Shown here piece by piece: positions 38,100 to 47,117 of a DNA stretch of 64,000 bases (positions are counted from its first letter, which is position 1; each line of letters begins with the position of its first letter). The position numbers and the translations under genes were made by a program. Source of the DNA: Methylophaga thalassica MP (lineage in GTDB: Bacteria; Pseudomonadota; Gammaproteobacteria; Nitrosococcales; Methylophagaceae); contig NZ_AFIG01000003.1 of assembly GCF_000214595.1 (NCBI RefSeq), forward strand, positions 434,001 through 498,000, in the 5' to 3' direction. Under the pieces are notes generated by a model. That model ran no database searches, was not told the DNA's origin, and worked only from the letters and a program-made list of their open reading frames with translations.

Positions 38100-41000
38100 T
38101 ATAGCTGTAATACAGCAACGGAATGACCAATAAGGTTAATAAGGTCGACACCAGAATTCCGAATAACAAGGCAATAGCCAAGCCATTAAATATGGGGTCA
38201 TCGAGAATAAAGACCGCCCCTACCATCGCAGCCAGCGCAGTCAGAATAATGGGCTTGGCACGGGTTGCAGCAGCGGCAATCACTGCCTTCTCAGCCGTCA
38301 TGCCTTCAGCCATCGCATGACGAATAAAGTCGACTAACAAAATAGAGTTACGCACGATAATCCCCGCCATTGCAATCATGCCAATCATCGATGTTGCTGT
38401 AAAAGGTGCGCCTAATAAAGCATGCCCAGGCATGACGCCAATCACGGTCAGCGGAATCGGCACCATAATAATCAACGGTAATAAATAAGATCGAAACTGC
38501 GCCACAATCAGCAGATAAATCAGAATAATGCCCACGGCATAAGCTAACCCCATATCACGAAACGTTTCATAGGTAATTTGCCATTCCCCATCCCATTTCA
38601 GTGAATCTTGTAGCGCCAGACTTGGCACTGAAACCAAATATTGCTGAATCGGCATATTCTCTAATTGCTGATACACCGAAAACATTCCATATAATGGACT
38701 ATCGACCTTGCCAGCCATATCCGCTGTGACGTAAGTCACGGCTTGTAAGTCCTTGTGGTAAAGCGTTTGCTGATGTTCACCATCCACCACATTGACGACA
38801 TCAGATAAACGAATCAGCTCACCTTGTTGATTGATGAGCTTCATATTCAATACGGCATCAAGATTCGCTTTATCCTCGATTGACCATTGCAACCGCAATG
38901 GTATTGCATATTTCACATTATCATCGTGCAGATACCCTACGTCCTCACCAGTCAGCGCTAACTGAATAGCTTCAACAATCTGTTGCTGACTCAGGCCAAA
39001 TAAGCTCGCTTTATTTCTATCTACATTAATGATCTGTCTGTCGGCTTTCGCCTCAATGCTGCTATCAATATCGACAATGCCATCGGTTTGCTCGAACACC
39101 TTAACAAGTTGTGATGCCTGATTTTGTCGCTGTTGTTCATTCAAGCCATACAACTCCGCCACAATGGGTGATAACACAGGTGGCCCCGCCGGCACTTCAA
39201 CGACCTTGATACGCGCATCCCATTTCTTAGCAATCGCTGTCAGTGGTTCTCTTAGCTTTAGTGCTAAGGCATGGCTATGTTCATCACGCTGATGTTTATC
39301 TCTGAGGTTGATTTGAATATCTGCCTGATGCCAGGCCTCACGCAAATAATACTGACGCACCAGACCATTAAAATTAATCGGCGAAGCTGTGCCGACATAG
39401 GCCTGATAATCGGTCACATCGGCAACGGTCGACAGATAATCTGTCAACGCACGGGTGACTGCTGCTGTTTTTTCTAATGGCGAGCCTTCAGGCATATCAA
39501 TCACAATCTGTACTTCAGACTTATTATCAAACGGCAGCATTTTCAGAATAACCAGTTTCACTGCTGCCAGACCAACAGACACAACGACCAGCATAATAAG
39601 TCCACCCCACAGTAATTTTCGGCGGCGGGCAGCATTTTCATGTAATAGAAAGGGGCTCAAAATACGCTGAAAAACGGCGTTATATTGGGACTCAGCGACT
39701 TTCTCATGGTTGGCCGAACGAGAATGTGAAAGCATCTTCAACACCATCCATGGTGTCACGATATAGGCCACCATTAATGACAGCAGCATGCCCATACTGG
39801 CATTAATCGGAATCGGGCTCATATACGGGCCCATCAAACCGCTGACAAAGGCCATGGGTAATAAGGCGGCAATCACGGCTAAAGTCGCCAATATGGTTGG
39901 CTGGCCTACCTCATCGACAGCGATGGGAATCGCTTGTTTTAAGGTTAATTTTCCTTGTTGAATATGACGATGAATATTCTCCACCACCACAATCGCATCA
40001 TCCACCAAAATGCCAATAGAAAAAATTAAGGCGAATAACGACACCCGATTTAAAGTAAAACCCCATGCCCACGAAGCAAATAACATCAGTAATAAGGTAA
40101 TCACCACCGCTACGCCAACGATAATGGCCTCTCGCCAGCCCAGTGCAAATAACACCAATAAAACCACAGCCACCGTGACAAAAATAAGTTTATGGATCAG
40201 CGTATCGGCTTTTTGATCCGCCGTTTCACCATAATTACGCGTGACGGTCACCTGCACATCATCGGCAATCATCACACCTTTTAATGCTGTTACCTGCTGC
40301 AGAACGGCATCGGCAATATCGGCGGCATTGGTTCCAGGCTGTTTGGCAATGGCGATGGTGACGGCATCATATTCACCCTGAGCTCTAATCTGTTTGTCTG
40401 AAGCAGCAGGTCCGGTTCCAAACCACACATACTGACGGGGTTGCTCTGGACCAAGAGCAATATCAGCCACATCAGTTAAATACACCGGTTGGTCATTAAA
40501 TACACCGACAATTAATGACTTCAGCGTGTCAGCGGAAACAATAAACTGACCCGCTTGAACACTAGTCATTTGATTATTCTGTACTGTCGTCCCAGCTTCA
40601 GCAGATTGGTTAGCGGCTGACAATGCCTGACTTAAACGATGACTATCAATGTGATAAGCCGCCATTGCCTCTGGATCTAAGGTGATATTCACTACGGTAT
40701 CAGCGCCGCCAACAGTATAAATATCCCGTGTTCCATCAACCCGCTTCAGTTCCACTTCCAAGGACTGTGCCAACTGTTTCAACTGATTTGAATCCTGCTG
40801 GCCCTGACGCCATAAGGTCAGCGTCAGAATAGGCACATCATCAATGCCTTTGGGTTTAATAATAGGTTGTGACACACCTAAGTTTTTAGGCAGCCAATCC
40901 AGATTGGAATATATTTTATTGTACAAACGTACAATCGCATCGGTACGATTCTCACCGACTTCAAACTGGGCAGTGATGATAGCCAACTCTGGCTTCGATA

Positions 41001-41277
41001 CTGAATACACATGTTTCAGACCAGAAATTTCACTCACCACCTGCTCCGCCGGTGTCGCTATCAAACTCTCCACTTCCTTGGCTGACGCACCAGGGTAAGC
41101 AATGAAAATATCTGCCATGGTGACATCAATCTGCGGTTCTTCTTCACGCGGCGTCACCATCAATGCAAACAACCCCAGCAATAAAGCCAGCAATGCCATT
41201 AACGGCGTCAGTGCATTGTCCTGAAATAACGCGGCAATACGGCCGGATATTCCCAATGTTGGCTTAATATCAGTCAT
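38086..41277 (-). CDS. RND-family efflux permease
   Basis: A 1063-residue inner-membrane proton-driven exporter of the AcrB/RND superfamily with twelve helices and two large periplasmic loops. Features include PREEEPQIDV after the first helix and GILVDDAIVVVENIHRH in helix 4 (family aspartates). The GLRTRAxP-like end is replaced by ATRAKPIILTALAAMVGA. It looks like a hydrophobe/amphiphile-type permease rather than a metal exporter. It overlaps the membrane-fusion protein gene by eight bases and the pair is co-transcribed. No outer-membrane TolC-type gene is present nearby. Confidence 0.9.
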   Translation of the reverse strand: MTDIKPTLGISGRIAALFQDNALTPLMALLALLLGLFALMVTPREEEPQIDVTMADIFIAYPGASAKEVESLIATPAEQVVSEISGLKHVYSVSKPELAIITAQFEVGENRTDAIVRLYNKIYSNLDWLPKNLGVSQPIIKPKGIDDVPILTLTLWRQGQQDSNQLKQLAQSLEVELKRVDGTRDIYTVGGADTVVNITLDPEAMAAYHIDSHRLSQALSAANQSAEAGTTVQNNQMTSVQAGQFIVSADTLKSLIVGVFNDQPVYLTDVADIALGPEQPRQYVWFGTGPAASDKQIRAQGEYDAVTIAIAKQPGTNAADIADAVLQQVTALKGVMIADDVQVTVTRNYGETADQKADTLIHKLIFVTVAVVLLVLFALGWREAIIVGVAVVITLLLMLFASWAWGFTLNRVSLFALIFSIGILVDDAIVVVENIHRHIQQGKLTLKQAIPIAVDEVGQPTILATLAVIAALLPMAFVSGLMGPYMSPIPINASMGMLLSLMVAYIVTPWMVLKMLSHSRSANHEKVAESQYNAVFQRILSPFLLHENAARRRKLLWGGLIMLVVVSVGLAAVKLVILKMLPFDNKSEVQIVIDMPEGSPLEKTAAVTRALTDYLSTVADVTDYQAYVGTASPINFNGLVRQYYLREAWHQADIQINLRDKHQRDEHSHALALKLREPLTAIAKKWDARIKVVEVPAGPPVLSPIVAELYGLNEQQRQNQASQLVKVFEQTDGIVDIDSSIEAKADRQIINVDRNKASLFGLSQQQIVEAIQLALTGEDVGYLHDDNVKYAIPLRLQWSIEDKANLDAVLNMKLINQQGELIRLSDVVNVVDGEHQQTLYHKDLQAVTYVTADMAGKVDSPLYGMFSVYQQLENMPIQQYLVSVPSLALQDSLKWDGEWQITYETFRDMGLAYAVGIILIYLLIVAQFRSYLLPLIIMVPIPLTVIGVMPGHALLGAPFTATSMIGMIAMAGIIVRNSILLVDFIRHAMAEGMTAEKAVIAAAATRAKPIILTALAAMVGAVFILDDPIFNGLAIALLFGILVSTLLTLLVIPLLYYSYIKTR

Positions 41278-42343
41278 GTTGTTGCTGCAAATACAATAAA
41301 GCCCTATCTGGCTGAGTAATCACTTGTTCTCCGGCATCGATACCGGATAAGACTTCAACCCAGCCATCATCGTATTCCGTCCCAACTCTGAGTTGTCGGA
41401 ATACAACCCGTTGCTGCGCGAGCACATAAACCCCATCCACTTCAGCCCGTTTTAACAGCGCCTGTTTTGGAATCACCAACACCGGCTGCTCACTGCCATA
41501 AGCGGTGACTTTTGTCGTCATGCCAGGGAAAATCTCATTGAGATTTTGTGGTAAATCCAAACGGATATGAAAACTGTGAGTCTGCGTATCAGCAGCTGGA
41601 ATTAAGGTTTTATCAAGGTGTGTTAAGTGTTCGCCTGTAGGTAAAAGCACATCCAGCTTGGCCGCCATCACTTCAGTTAACTGTTTCTGTGGCACGGTAA
41701 ACACCACGCGTAAATCATCCAGTGATAAACCGGACATCAATGCCTGTCCAGGTGTTGCCATCTCGCCAACTTCAATCCAGCGCTTGGTCATCACACCCGC
41801 ATAAGGTGCTCGCACTTCGGTATAGGAGAGCTCAACTTTAGCCTGCTCGACTTCCGCTTGCCGCGCTTTTATTTGGGCATTTAATACATTGACCCGAGCT
41901 GCCGTCGCCGCTTTATCGGCTTCCGCTTTATCTAAAGCGGAACGGGTCACTTGTTTACGTTGGTACAAATCATTAATGCGTTTGGCTTCAGCAGCGGCTT
42001 CAGTATATCTGGCCTGAACTTCTTTTAACTGCGCCTGTTCGGCCAGCAGATTCGCTTCTGCCTGCCATAGACGGGTTTTAATTTCTTCATCATTAAACCG
42101 TAAAATCAGCGCACCTTTTTCCACCCGGTCATTTACGTCATAAAAGATCTCAGCCACTTGCGCTGAAACGCGAGAAGAGACAGTCGCCTGATTAACGGCT
42201 TCAATACTGCCATCAAAAGTCCATTGCTGAGCGTAGTTTTTGAACACCGCCTCGGCGTGGGGTGGCGCTTCCGCCTGAACAGTAAAACTCACAGGAAAAA
42301 GCAGTATGAAAAAGACGATCCATCTAGTAAATGAATGTTCCAT
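41270..42343 (-). CDS. RND membrane-fusion (periplasmic adaptor) protein
   Basis: A 357-residue adaptor with a signal peptide (to about residue 24, VQAEA). It has the standard order: a barrel-sandwich strand region, a helical hairpin (about 75-150, very rich in Ala, Gln and Glu: AEANLLAEQAQLKEVQARY), then beta-barrel and membrane-proximal domains. It links the RND pump to an outer-membrane channel. It is first in the two-gene operon. A 16-base palindrome at 42362-42377 lies 19 bases upstream of its start. Confidence 0.9.
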   Translation of the reverse strand: MEHSFTRWIVFFILLFPVSFTVQAEAPPHAEAVFKNYAQQWTFDGSIEAVNQATVSSRVSAQVAEIFYDVNDRVEKGALILRFNDEEIKTRLWQAEANLLAEQAQLKEVQARYTEAAAEAKRINDLYQRKQVTRSALDKAEADKAATAARVNVLNAQIKARQAEVEQAKVELSYTEVRAPYAGVMTKRWIEVGEMATPGQALMSGLSLDDLRVVFTVPQKQLTEVMAAKLDVLLPTGEHLTHLDKTLIPAADTQTHSFHIRLDLPQNLNEIFPGMTTKVTAYGSEQPVLVIPKQALLKRAEVDGVYVLAQQRVVFRQLRVGTEYDDGWVEVLSGIDAGEQVITQPDRALLYLQQQHD

Positions 42344-42361
42344 GGTAATCTCAACATCAAT

Positions 42362-42377
42362 ATTAGCATTTGCTAAT
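42362..42377. promoter_or_regulatory. Palindromic operator between MFP and GST genes
   Basis: ATTAGCA-TT-TGCTAAT, a perfect palindrome with 7-base arms, sits in the 96-base gap between two divergent genes and 19 bases from the adaptor start. It is a likely repressor site (TetR, MarR or ArsR type would fit). No regulator gene is adjacent. Confidence 0.5.
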
Positions 42378-42439
42378 TTACATTTATCACCGCTGATTGT
42401 CTATACTGAGTTTTTGTTCAAGCTGGAAATAATCTGTTC

Positions 42440-43087
42440 ATGAAGTATCCCACTTTATATAGCTTTCGCCGTTGTCCTTACGCTATGAGGGCCCGGCTTG
42501 CACTAGCCGCCAGCGGAATAAAAACCGAACTTCGTGAAGTGGTATTAAAAGATAAACCCGCAGAATTAGTGGCTGTTTCCCCCAAAGCGACCGTACCTGT
42601 TTTACAAACTGAAACTGGCAGAGTGATTGATGAAAGTATTGATATCATGCGTTGGGCACTGGATAAACGCGATCCATTAAACTGGTATCAAACGCTCGAT
42701 CGCCGTCAACAAATCCAATGCGATGAACTGATTGCCAATAATGATGGTGACTTTAAGTACTACCTTGATCGCTATAAATATGCTGACCGTTACCCAGAAC
42801 ATCCAGAAAGCTATTACCGTGAGCAAGGTGAAAAAACCTTACAAAATCTGGAATCGTTATTAGAAGAAAATGGTTGCCTGCTGAGTGAAAAATGGACGAT
42901 GGCAGATATCGCGCTGCTGCCCTTCGTTCGTCAGTTTGCTTTAGTTGATAAAGACTGGTTTAACACAGCACCTTATCCTCTCGTCAGAGACTGGTTAAAT
43001 CACTTCCTACAAAGTGAGTTGTTTGCCAGTGTGATGACAAAATACGAACAATGGCATGCCGATCAGCCACAAATATTGTTTCCATAA
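42440..43087 (+). CDS. Glutathione S-transferase-family protein
   Basis: A 215-residue protein with an N-terminal thioredoxin-like domain and a C-terminal helical domain. The motif SFRRCPYAMRARLAL places a cysteine at residue 12, so it may act through Cys like the Grx2/omega-type transferases rather than Tyr or Ser. The cis-proline motif KATVPVL and ESIDIMRWAL match GST folds. It lies divergently from the RND operon and may take part in detoxification with it. Confidence 0.85.
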   Translation: MKYPTLYSFRRCPYAMRARLALAASGIKTELREVVLKDKPAELVAVSPKATVPVLQTETGRVIDESIDIMRWALDKRDPLNWYQTLDRRQQIQCDELIANNDGDFKYYLDRYKYADRYPEHPESYYREQGEKTLQNLESLLEENGCLLSEKWTMADIALLPFVRQFALVDKDWFNTAPYPLVRDWLNHFLQSELFASVMTKYEQWHADQPQILFP

Positions 43088-43412
43088 TGTCGGAACATAG
43101 CTTATAGAGTCAGCTTCTGCCGTGGCTCTATATAGCGCTGATAAAGCATATTGAATCACAGAAACGTCGCATTCAAACCCTCGACATGACACCTCAGATA
43201 AACGCCATATTCAACAAAGTGTCTATCCATCTTAGAATCAACACCAACAACAAACAAAGTATTGATTAAACTAAAAAAATCCGTTAAATATTCATTCACA
43301 CACAAACACTGACTAAGCTTGATTCAGTCTTTTTATCGCACAAAAAGGACGTTCTAACGCAACACCCAACTGACATTAATCATCTTTAGAGTTTTTTGAG
43401 GGGGAATCTCTA
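43088..43412. other. 325-base intergenic region
   Basis: No supportable gene. An 8-bp imperfect stem TAGAGTCA...TGGCTCTA (43104-43129) just after the GST stop may help end that transcript, but no T-run follows. The rest is AT-rich and should carry the promoter of the lipoprotein gene starting at 43413. Confidence 0.5.
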
Positions 43413-43943
43413 ATGAATACAAGGAATTTGGTAGGTTTTGTCGTTCTCAGTTCATCTCTATTATTAAGCGCATGCGGCGATGGTCAGAAAAGCCAGATTG
43501 ATGAAGCTTTAGCCACTAAGTTCGATACCAATCTGTGTTTTAAAGAACTCAAACAGTTCCCTTATGTAGCACGACCTAAGCCACGCGATTGGCTCCAACC
43601 AATGGTAGATGATGGCCTTCTGGATATGGAGGAACGGAAATCAAAAACGAATTCGGGCTCAGAATACATCTACACCATGACCGAAAAAGCATTGAAATAC
43701 TCCACTAATGAAGGTCATTTCTGTTATGGCACGCAACGCTATGAAGATGTTGAAGGTTTGCCTGATACCGACGATGGCTTCAAACCAGGCATGCAAATTC
43801 CAGTAAAAGTGATTGTTAACCGTGAAATCACCGCGGATTGGGCCGAAGCCGATGTGCTTAAAAACAAAGTCCAAACGGGAGAATTCATTTTGCCTGCGGT
43901 GTTGATATTCAAACAAGACGGCTCTATCAGCGTTTTTAAATAA
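43413..43943 (+). CDS. Lipoprotein of unknown function
   Basis: A 176-residue lipoprotein; the signal peptide ends in LSAC (Cys21). The remainder is soluble, with two more cysteines (NLCFKEL and HFCYG) that might form a disulfide. The segment DWLQPMVDDGLLDMEERKSKTNSGSEYIYTMTEKA resembles a winged-helix-like wing, seen in some lipoproteins, but this is only a resemblance. Two more envelope-protein genes follow on the same strand, 30 and 839 bases on, and may be co-transcribed with it. Confidence 0.75.
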   Translation: MNTRNLVGFVVLSSSLLLSACGDGQKSQIDEALATKFDTNLCFKELKQFPYVARPKPRDWLQPMVDDGLLDMEERKSKTNSGSEYIYTMTEKALKYSTNEGHFCYGTQRYEDVEGLPDTDDGFKPGMQIPVKVIVNREITADWAEADVLKNKVQTGEFILPAVLIFKQDGSISVFK

Positions 43944-43973
43944 TCCATCAGACTCGTTATAGGTAGCTAGCTC

Positions 43974-44768
43974 ATGAGTGAATTTATCGATAAGTTGATG
44001 AGTAAAGATCGCCCCCTCTGGCAACGTCTTTTGCTATGGCTTGTGATCATTTTTCTTTTATTCAACACCGTTGGCGTCGCCCTCTTTTTTGTGTTTGAAA
44101 TATTCGGCAGATATTTCGGCAAACTCTTTGTGTTAATACTGGCAGGTGCCACGCTCGCCATTCCAATCTGGCGCTGGCACTTAAAGAACGTTCTGCAAAC
44201 CTGGGGCAATCCATCCGTATCCGTCTTTACCCGCCGAGAATATCCAGCAACTGGTGGCTATCTGTTTGATGTTCAGCCTGCCAGAGCGACACGTACGCCA
44301 GCCATTTTTCTATTTGCTGTGGGTGTGTTTTTCCTGTTCAGCTTTATTCTGATTTCATCCGTATGGTTTTATATTCTGTCGCTGATCTTTATCGGCGTCG
44401 GCTGTAGCTTTGTTTTACCCGGAGCACGTTACCGAAAACCAGCACGGGTATCCGTTTCCAAACAAGGTATCGAAGGTAATGACTTTAGCCTGCCACTAGC
44501 CTCTATCGCAGAAATTAAGGTCATTCATAACGGCTTGGTTGTAGCAGAAGATCCTATTATGCCTGGACCCAATGGCGTCCCCGTTTCTTCGATGTTAGGC
44601 CGACACTGGGGACATCGACAGGCAGAACGCGATTATTGTGTGGAAATAAGAGCCGAGGGTAACAGTGAGCCTTATATTCTTGCAGGCGGTCTGACTCTGG
44701 AATCTGCCACAGCCTTAGTGAGCGATATCATCAAAACCAAAGATGAGATGAGCACCCCCCTATCTTGA
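43974..44768 (+). CDS. Membrane protein of unknown function
   Basis: A 264-residue protein with four predicted helices: two near the N-terminus (about 20-62) and two near the middle (about 105-148). Between them is a short soluble loop, and a C-terminal soluble domain of about 110 residues follows. The protein resembles DUF3592-like membrane proteins in layout, but I cannot name a family. It lies between two exported-protein genes on the same strand. Confidence 0.7.
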   Translation: MSEFIDKLMSKDRPLWQRLLLWLVIIFLLFNTVGVALFFVFEIFGRYFGKLFVLILAGATLAIPIWRWHLKNVLQTWGNPSVSVFTRREYPATGGYLFDVQPARATRTPAIFLFAVGVFFLFSFILISSVWFYILSLIFIGVGCSFVLPGARYRKPARVSVSKQGIEGNDFSLPLASIAEIKVIHNGLVVAEDPIMPGPNGVPVSSMLGRHWGHRQAERDYCVEIRAEGNSEPYILAGGLTLESATALVSDIIKTKDEMSTPLS

Positions 44769-44782
44769 GAAGGGAGCTGGCC

Positions 44783-45229
44783 ATGCTAAAACACAACCTT
44801 CTTTTTTATTTCATTACAGTATCGCTGATGTCAGTGGTATATGCTGAAGACGCTGCTAATGACAATATCCAATCTCGTTCCGACTCTGCCATTATCGCCT
44901 GGGCACATGAACAGCATGGTCATAATGTCTACGAACCCGTACAAGTATTTTATGGTGACTTTACTGGGGATGGTATGGATGACGCGCTCGCCTGGATTCT
45001 CTATCCCAGTGGCGGTAATAGTGATTTCCTTGATGTCGCCTTATTCCGTTATGAAAATGGTCAGCTCAGATATTATCGCAGTATTGATAATGTGTTTGGT
45101 GGTAATCCACGTAATGTCGTGATTACGCCAGGACAGATTACACTCACCACCACCATGCATAAACCGGATGAACCACGTTGCTGTCCGACAGGTGAACGGC
45201 AATGGGTGATTAATACAGAAAAAGAGTAG
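44783..45229 (+). CDS. Exported protein of unknown function
   Basis: A 148-residue protein with a signal peptide (MSVVYAEDA, cleavage after about residue 22). The mature part contains FYGDFTGDGMDDALAWI, an Asp/Gly-rich loop like the calcium-binding turns of FG-GAP/VCBS repeats, and CC near the end. I chose the ATG at 44783, which has GGGAG upstream; an in-frame TTG at 44765 overlaps the previous gene. The product probably acts in the periplasm. Confidence 0.72.
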   Translation: MLKHNLLFYFITVSLMSVVYAEDAANDNIQSRSDSAIIAWAHEQHGHNVYEPVQVFYGDFTGDGMDDALAWILYPSGGNSDFLDVALFRYENGQLRYYRSIDNVFGGNPRNVVITPGQITLTTTMHKPDEPRCCPTGERQWVINTEKE

Positions 45230-45245
45230 GCTTTATTCATAACAA

Positions 45246-45278
45246 TAAAAAAGTGGCTTACCATAAGAATAAGCCACT
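45246..45278 (-). terminator. Terminator of the Amt-like gene
   Basis: Perfect 9-bp stem AGTGGCTTA (45252-45260) and TAAGCCACT (45270-45278), with a T-run on the minus strand (TTTTTTATTG). It lies about 30 bases after the stop codon of the Amt-like gene, which ends at 45311. Confidence 0.85.
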
Positions 45279-45310
45279 AAACGCTCTAACGAGCTAGAGA
45301 AAGAAACCCC

Positions 45311-46675
45311 TTATTTTGCTTCTACCTCAGGTGACACATCTGAATCCAGGCCCCAATGGACTTTATCCAGACCAATCGCCTGTTCTTCATCGGTAATACG
45401 CATACCTATCGTTCTTTCCAGAATAAATGACAGGATAAACGCGGTCACAATACCGGTACCCAAACACACCACAATCCCGACGACTTGCATCAGCACACCG
45501 ATTTCACCGTGTTGGAAAGCATAGGCACCTTCAGTGATGCCGACATAACCACCACGTGGCGTACCGATATGCAGTAAGCCAGTCATAATCAGACCGTAGG
45601 AACCGACACCAGCAAATAATGGCAATAATTTATGCTCATCGATCTCCCGTCTTTGCAGGAATTCATAGATAACATAAGCCACCAGCGGTGAACCAAAAGC
45701 CACCAGGAACATCTGCCAGGGAATATAGACATCAAAACCCGATGCGCCCGACACATAACCGGCAAATGGGCCTAACAGTAAATAACTGTATTTACGTTTT
45801 GAGTAAGCCAGGATAGCGCCCATTAATGTCCCGCCAGCCCAGGCTGCCGCGTAGTTGTTAAACGCTAAACCAACACTGGTATCAGCCATAGTGACACTGA
45901 CCGCATGAGCGCCCGGATCAAAGAAAAACAGGCAAGACAGGATAACCATCGGCAAGCTGCCAAACACACTAAATACACCCACCGTCACTAAAGCGAGACT
46001 GGGAACACGATACTCTTCTACTTTTGAATGCGCAGAGAACATACCGGGTCTGGCACCTAGTTTATTCACAAATACCATGGCCATACCGGCAGGGAAAAGA
46101 TACACAAAGCCCACACCAAAGAAGTCATGAAATCCCATATTGGTGAGTGGGCCGACAGAGCCCCATGTCCACCAGCTCAATACAGAAGACACTAAAGTCG
46201 CGACACATGACGTAATGTAATACGCCGATGACTTCATTCTTTCAGACACCGCGAAGTGTAATAAGACATTGATAATCCCGGCAAAACACGCCAGGAAGAA
46301 AATAAAGATCTGGAAGTTATTCAGGCCCGGAAAAACTGCCGGATCCACATTTTGAGCAAGCTCATTAGCTAAAATGCCACCTGCCCACCAATCCTTAATA
46401 CTATCGGTTAATGTGTAATCGACCATCACATAGTACTGGGCAGCCCAGAATGCAAAGCCGATTACAAAATAGGTGGTAAAGCCGATAAAAAAACCGACTA
46501 ATTTTTCTATAGTTGCATTAAATGCATTACGCCTCCTAACACCGCCTGCATCAATTAAGAGCAGTCCTATTACGACAAAAATTGCCCCAACGGTGCCAGA
46601 GGCGTAAACAAGGTTTTGCACAAGAGATGCCAGCGACACCTGCTCTGCAAACTGTGTAGTTATATCAAACGACAT
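45311..46675 (-). CDS. Amt/MEP/Rh-family transporter lacking the pore histidines
   Basis: A 454-residue, 11-helix protein of the ammonium transporter family. The C-terminus (ERTIGMRITDEEQAIGLDKVHWG) and the segments WTWGSVGPLTNMGFHDFFG and LIMTGLL align with AmtB. However, the twin pore histidines are gone. Counting from the conserved Asp (Asp184, AmtB Asp160) the first position is Tyr192. Aligning on IMTG, the second is Phe354. The GWFGFN segment is also not conserved. It may carry a methylated amine, act as a sensor, or have another substrate. It stands next to the trimethylamine cluster and has a NarL-type box upstream. Confidence 0.85.
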   Translation of the reverse strand: MSFDITTQFAEQVSLASLVQNLVYASGTVGAIFVVIGLLLIDAGGVRRRNAFNATIEKLVGFFIGFTTYFVIGFAFWAAQYYVMVDYTLTDSIKDWWAGGILANELAQNVDPAVFPGLNNFQIFIFFLACFAGIINVLLHFAVSERMKSSAYYITSCVATLVSSVLSWWTWGSVGPLTNMGFHDFFGVGFVYLFPAGMAMVFVNKLGARPGMFSAHSKVEEYRVPSLALVTVGVFSVFGSLPMVILSCLFFFDPGAHAVSVTMADTSVGLAFNNYAAAWAGGTLMGAILAYSKRKYSYLLLGPFAGYVSGASGFDVYIPWQMFLVAFGSPLVAYVIYEFLQRREIDEHKLLPLFAGVGSYGLIMTGLLHIGTPRGGYVGITEGAYAFQHGEIGVLMQVVGIVVCLGTGIVTAFILSFILERTIGMRITDEEQAIGLDKVHWGLDSDVSPEVEAK

Positions 46676-47117
46676 GGTTTTCAGTCCTCATAGTAAATGT
46701 GCCTGTTAATTCAGTCACATACAGAGGAATCTATTCCCTGCCTTTTTATCCGTCTATTCTTCCTAGAAATTAACACTTAAGTGGTACATGCCTATAAATA
46801 CGTGGTTTTTAGGTGTTTTCACCGTTAGATGACAACATTAATCAGCCCGCCCAGATTCTCACTGATCTCATCTAGTCTATGTAATGGCTTAGACTTAAGG
46901 CCGTTACTCCGTAGCCATACACGCTAAATAATATTGCGTTGAAAAAACCTGTATTTCTTCAAATGCTTGTTGCTTTACTATCTTAAAGCCAGTGTTTATC
47001 GCTTATTCACAGGACCTGTACTTCTTTTTGATTAAGCCTTCTTAATAATTGTTGCCGTGCAGTCATGTCGATTTAATAGCTTGTGTGTTTTTACACAAAA
47101 CTATTTGGAGACAAGAT
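46676..47117. other. 442-base divergent Amt-like/cupin intergenic region
   Basis: No convincing gene. It separates the divergent Amt-like and cupin genes. It contains a NarL-type inverted heptamer (46771-46786) and a small stem-loop TTGTGT/ACACAA (47081-47098) twenty bases before the cupin ATG. The cupin ribosome site TTTGGAG is at about 47104-47110. Confidence 0.6.
46771..46786. promoter_or_regulatory. NarL-type 7-2-7 inverted heptamer upstream of Amt-like gene
   Basis: On the minus strand the sequence is TACCACT-TA-AGTGTTA. The first half matches the NarL/NarP heptamer consensus TACYNMT fully, and the second matches its inverse AKNRGTA at six of seven positions, with the two-base spacer of a 7-2-7 site. 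It lies 96-111 bases upstream of the Amt-like start. The NarL-type regulator is encoded 0.7 kb away. Confidence 0.6.

Noticed and set aside
43659-44024. A 121-codon minus-strand frame opposite the lipoprotein and membrane-protein genes.
   Set aside because: It overlaps two plausible genes with signal peptide or helices and has no ribosome site.
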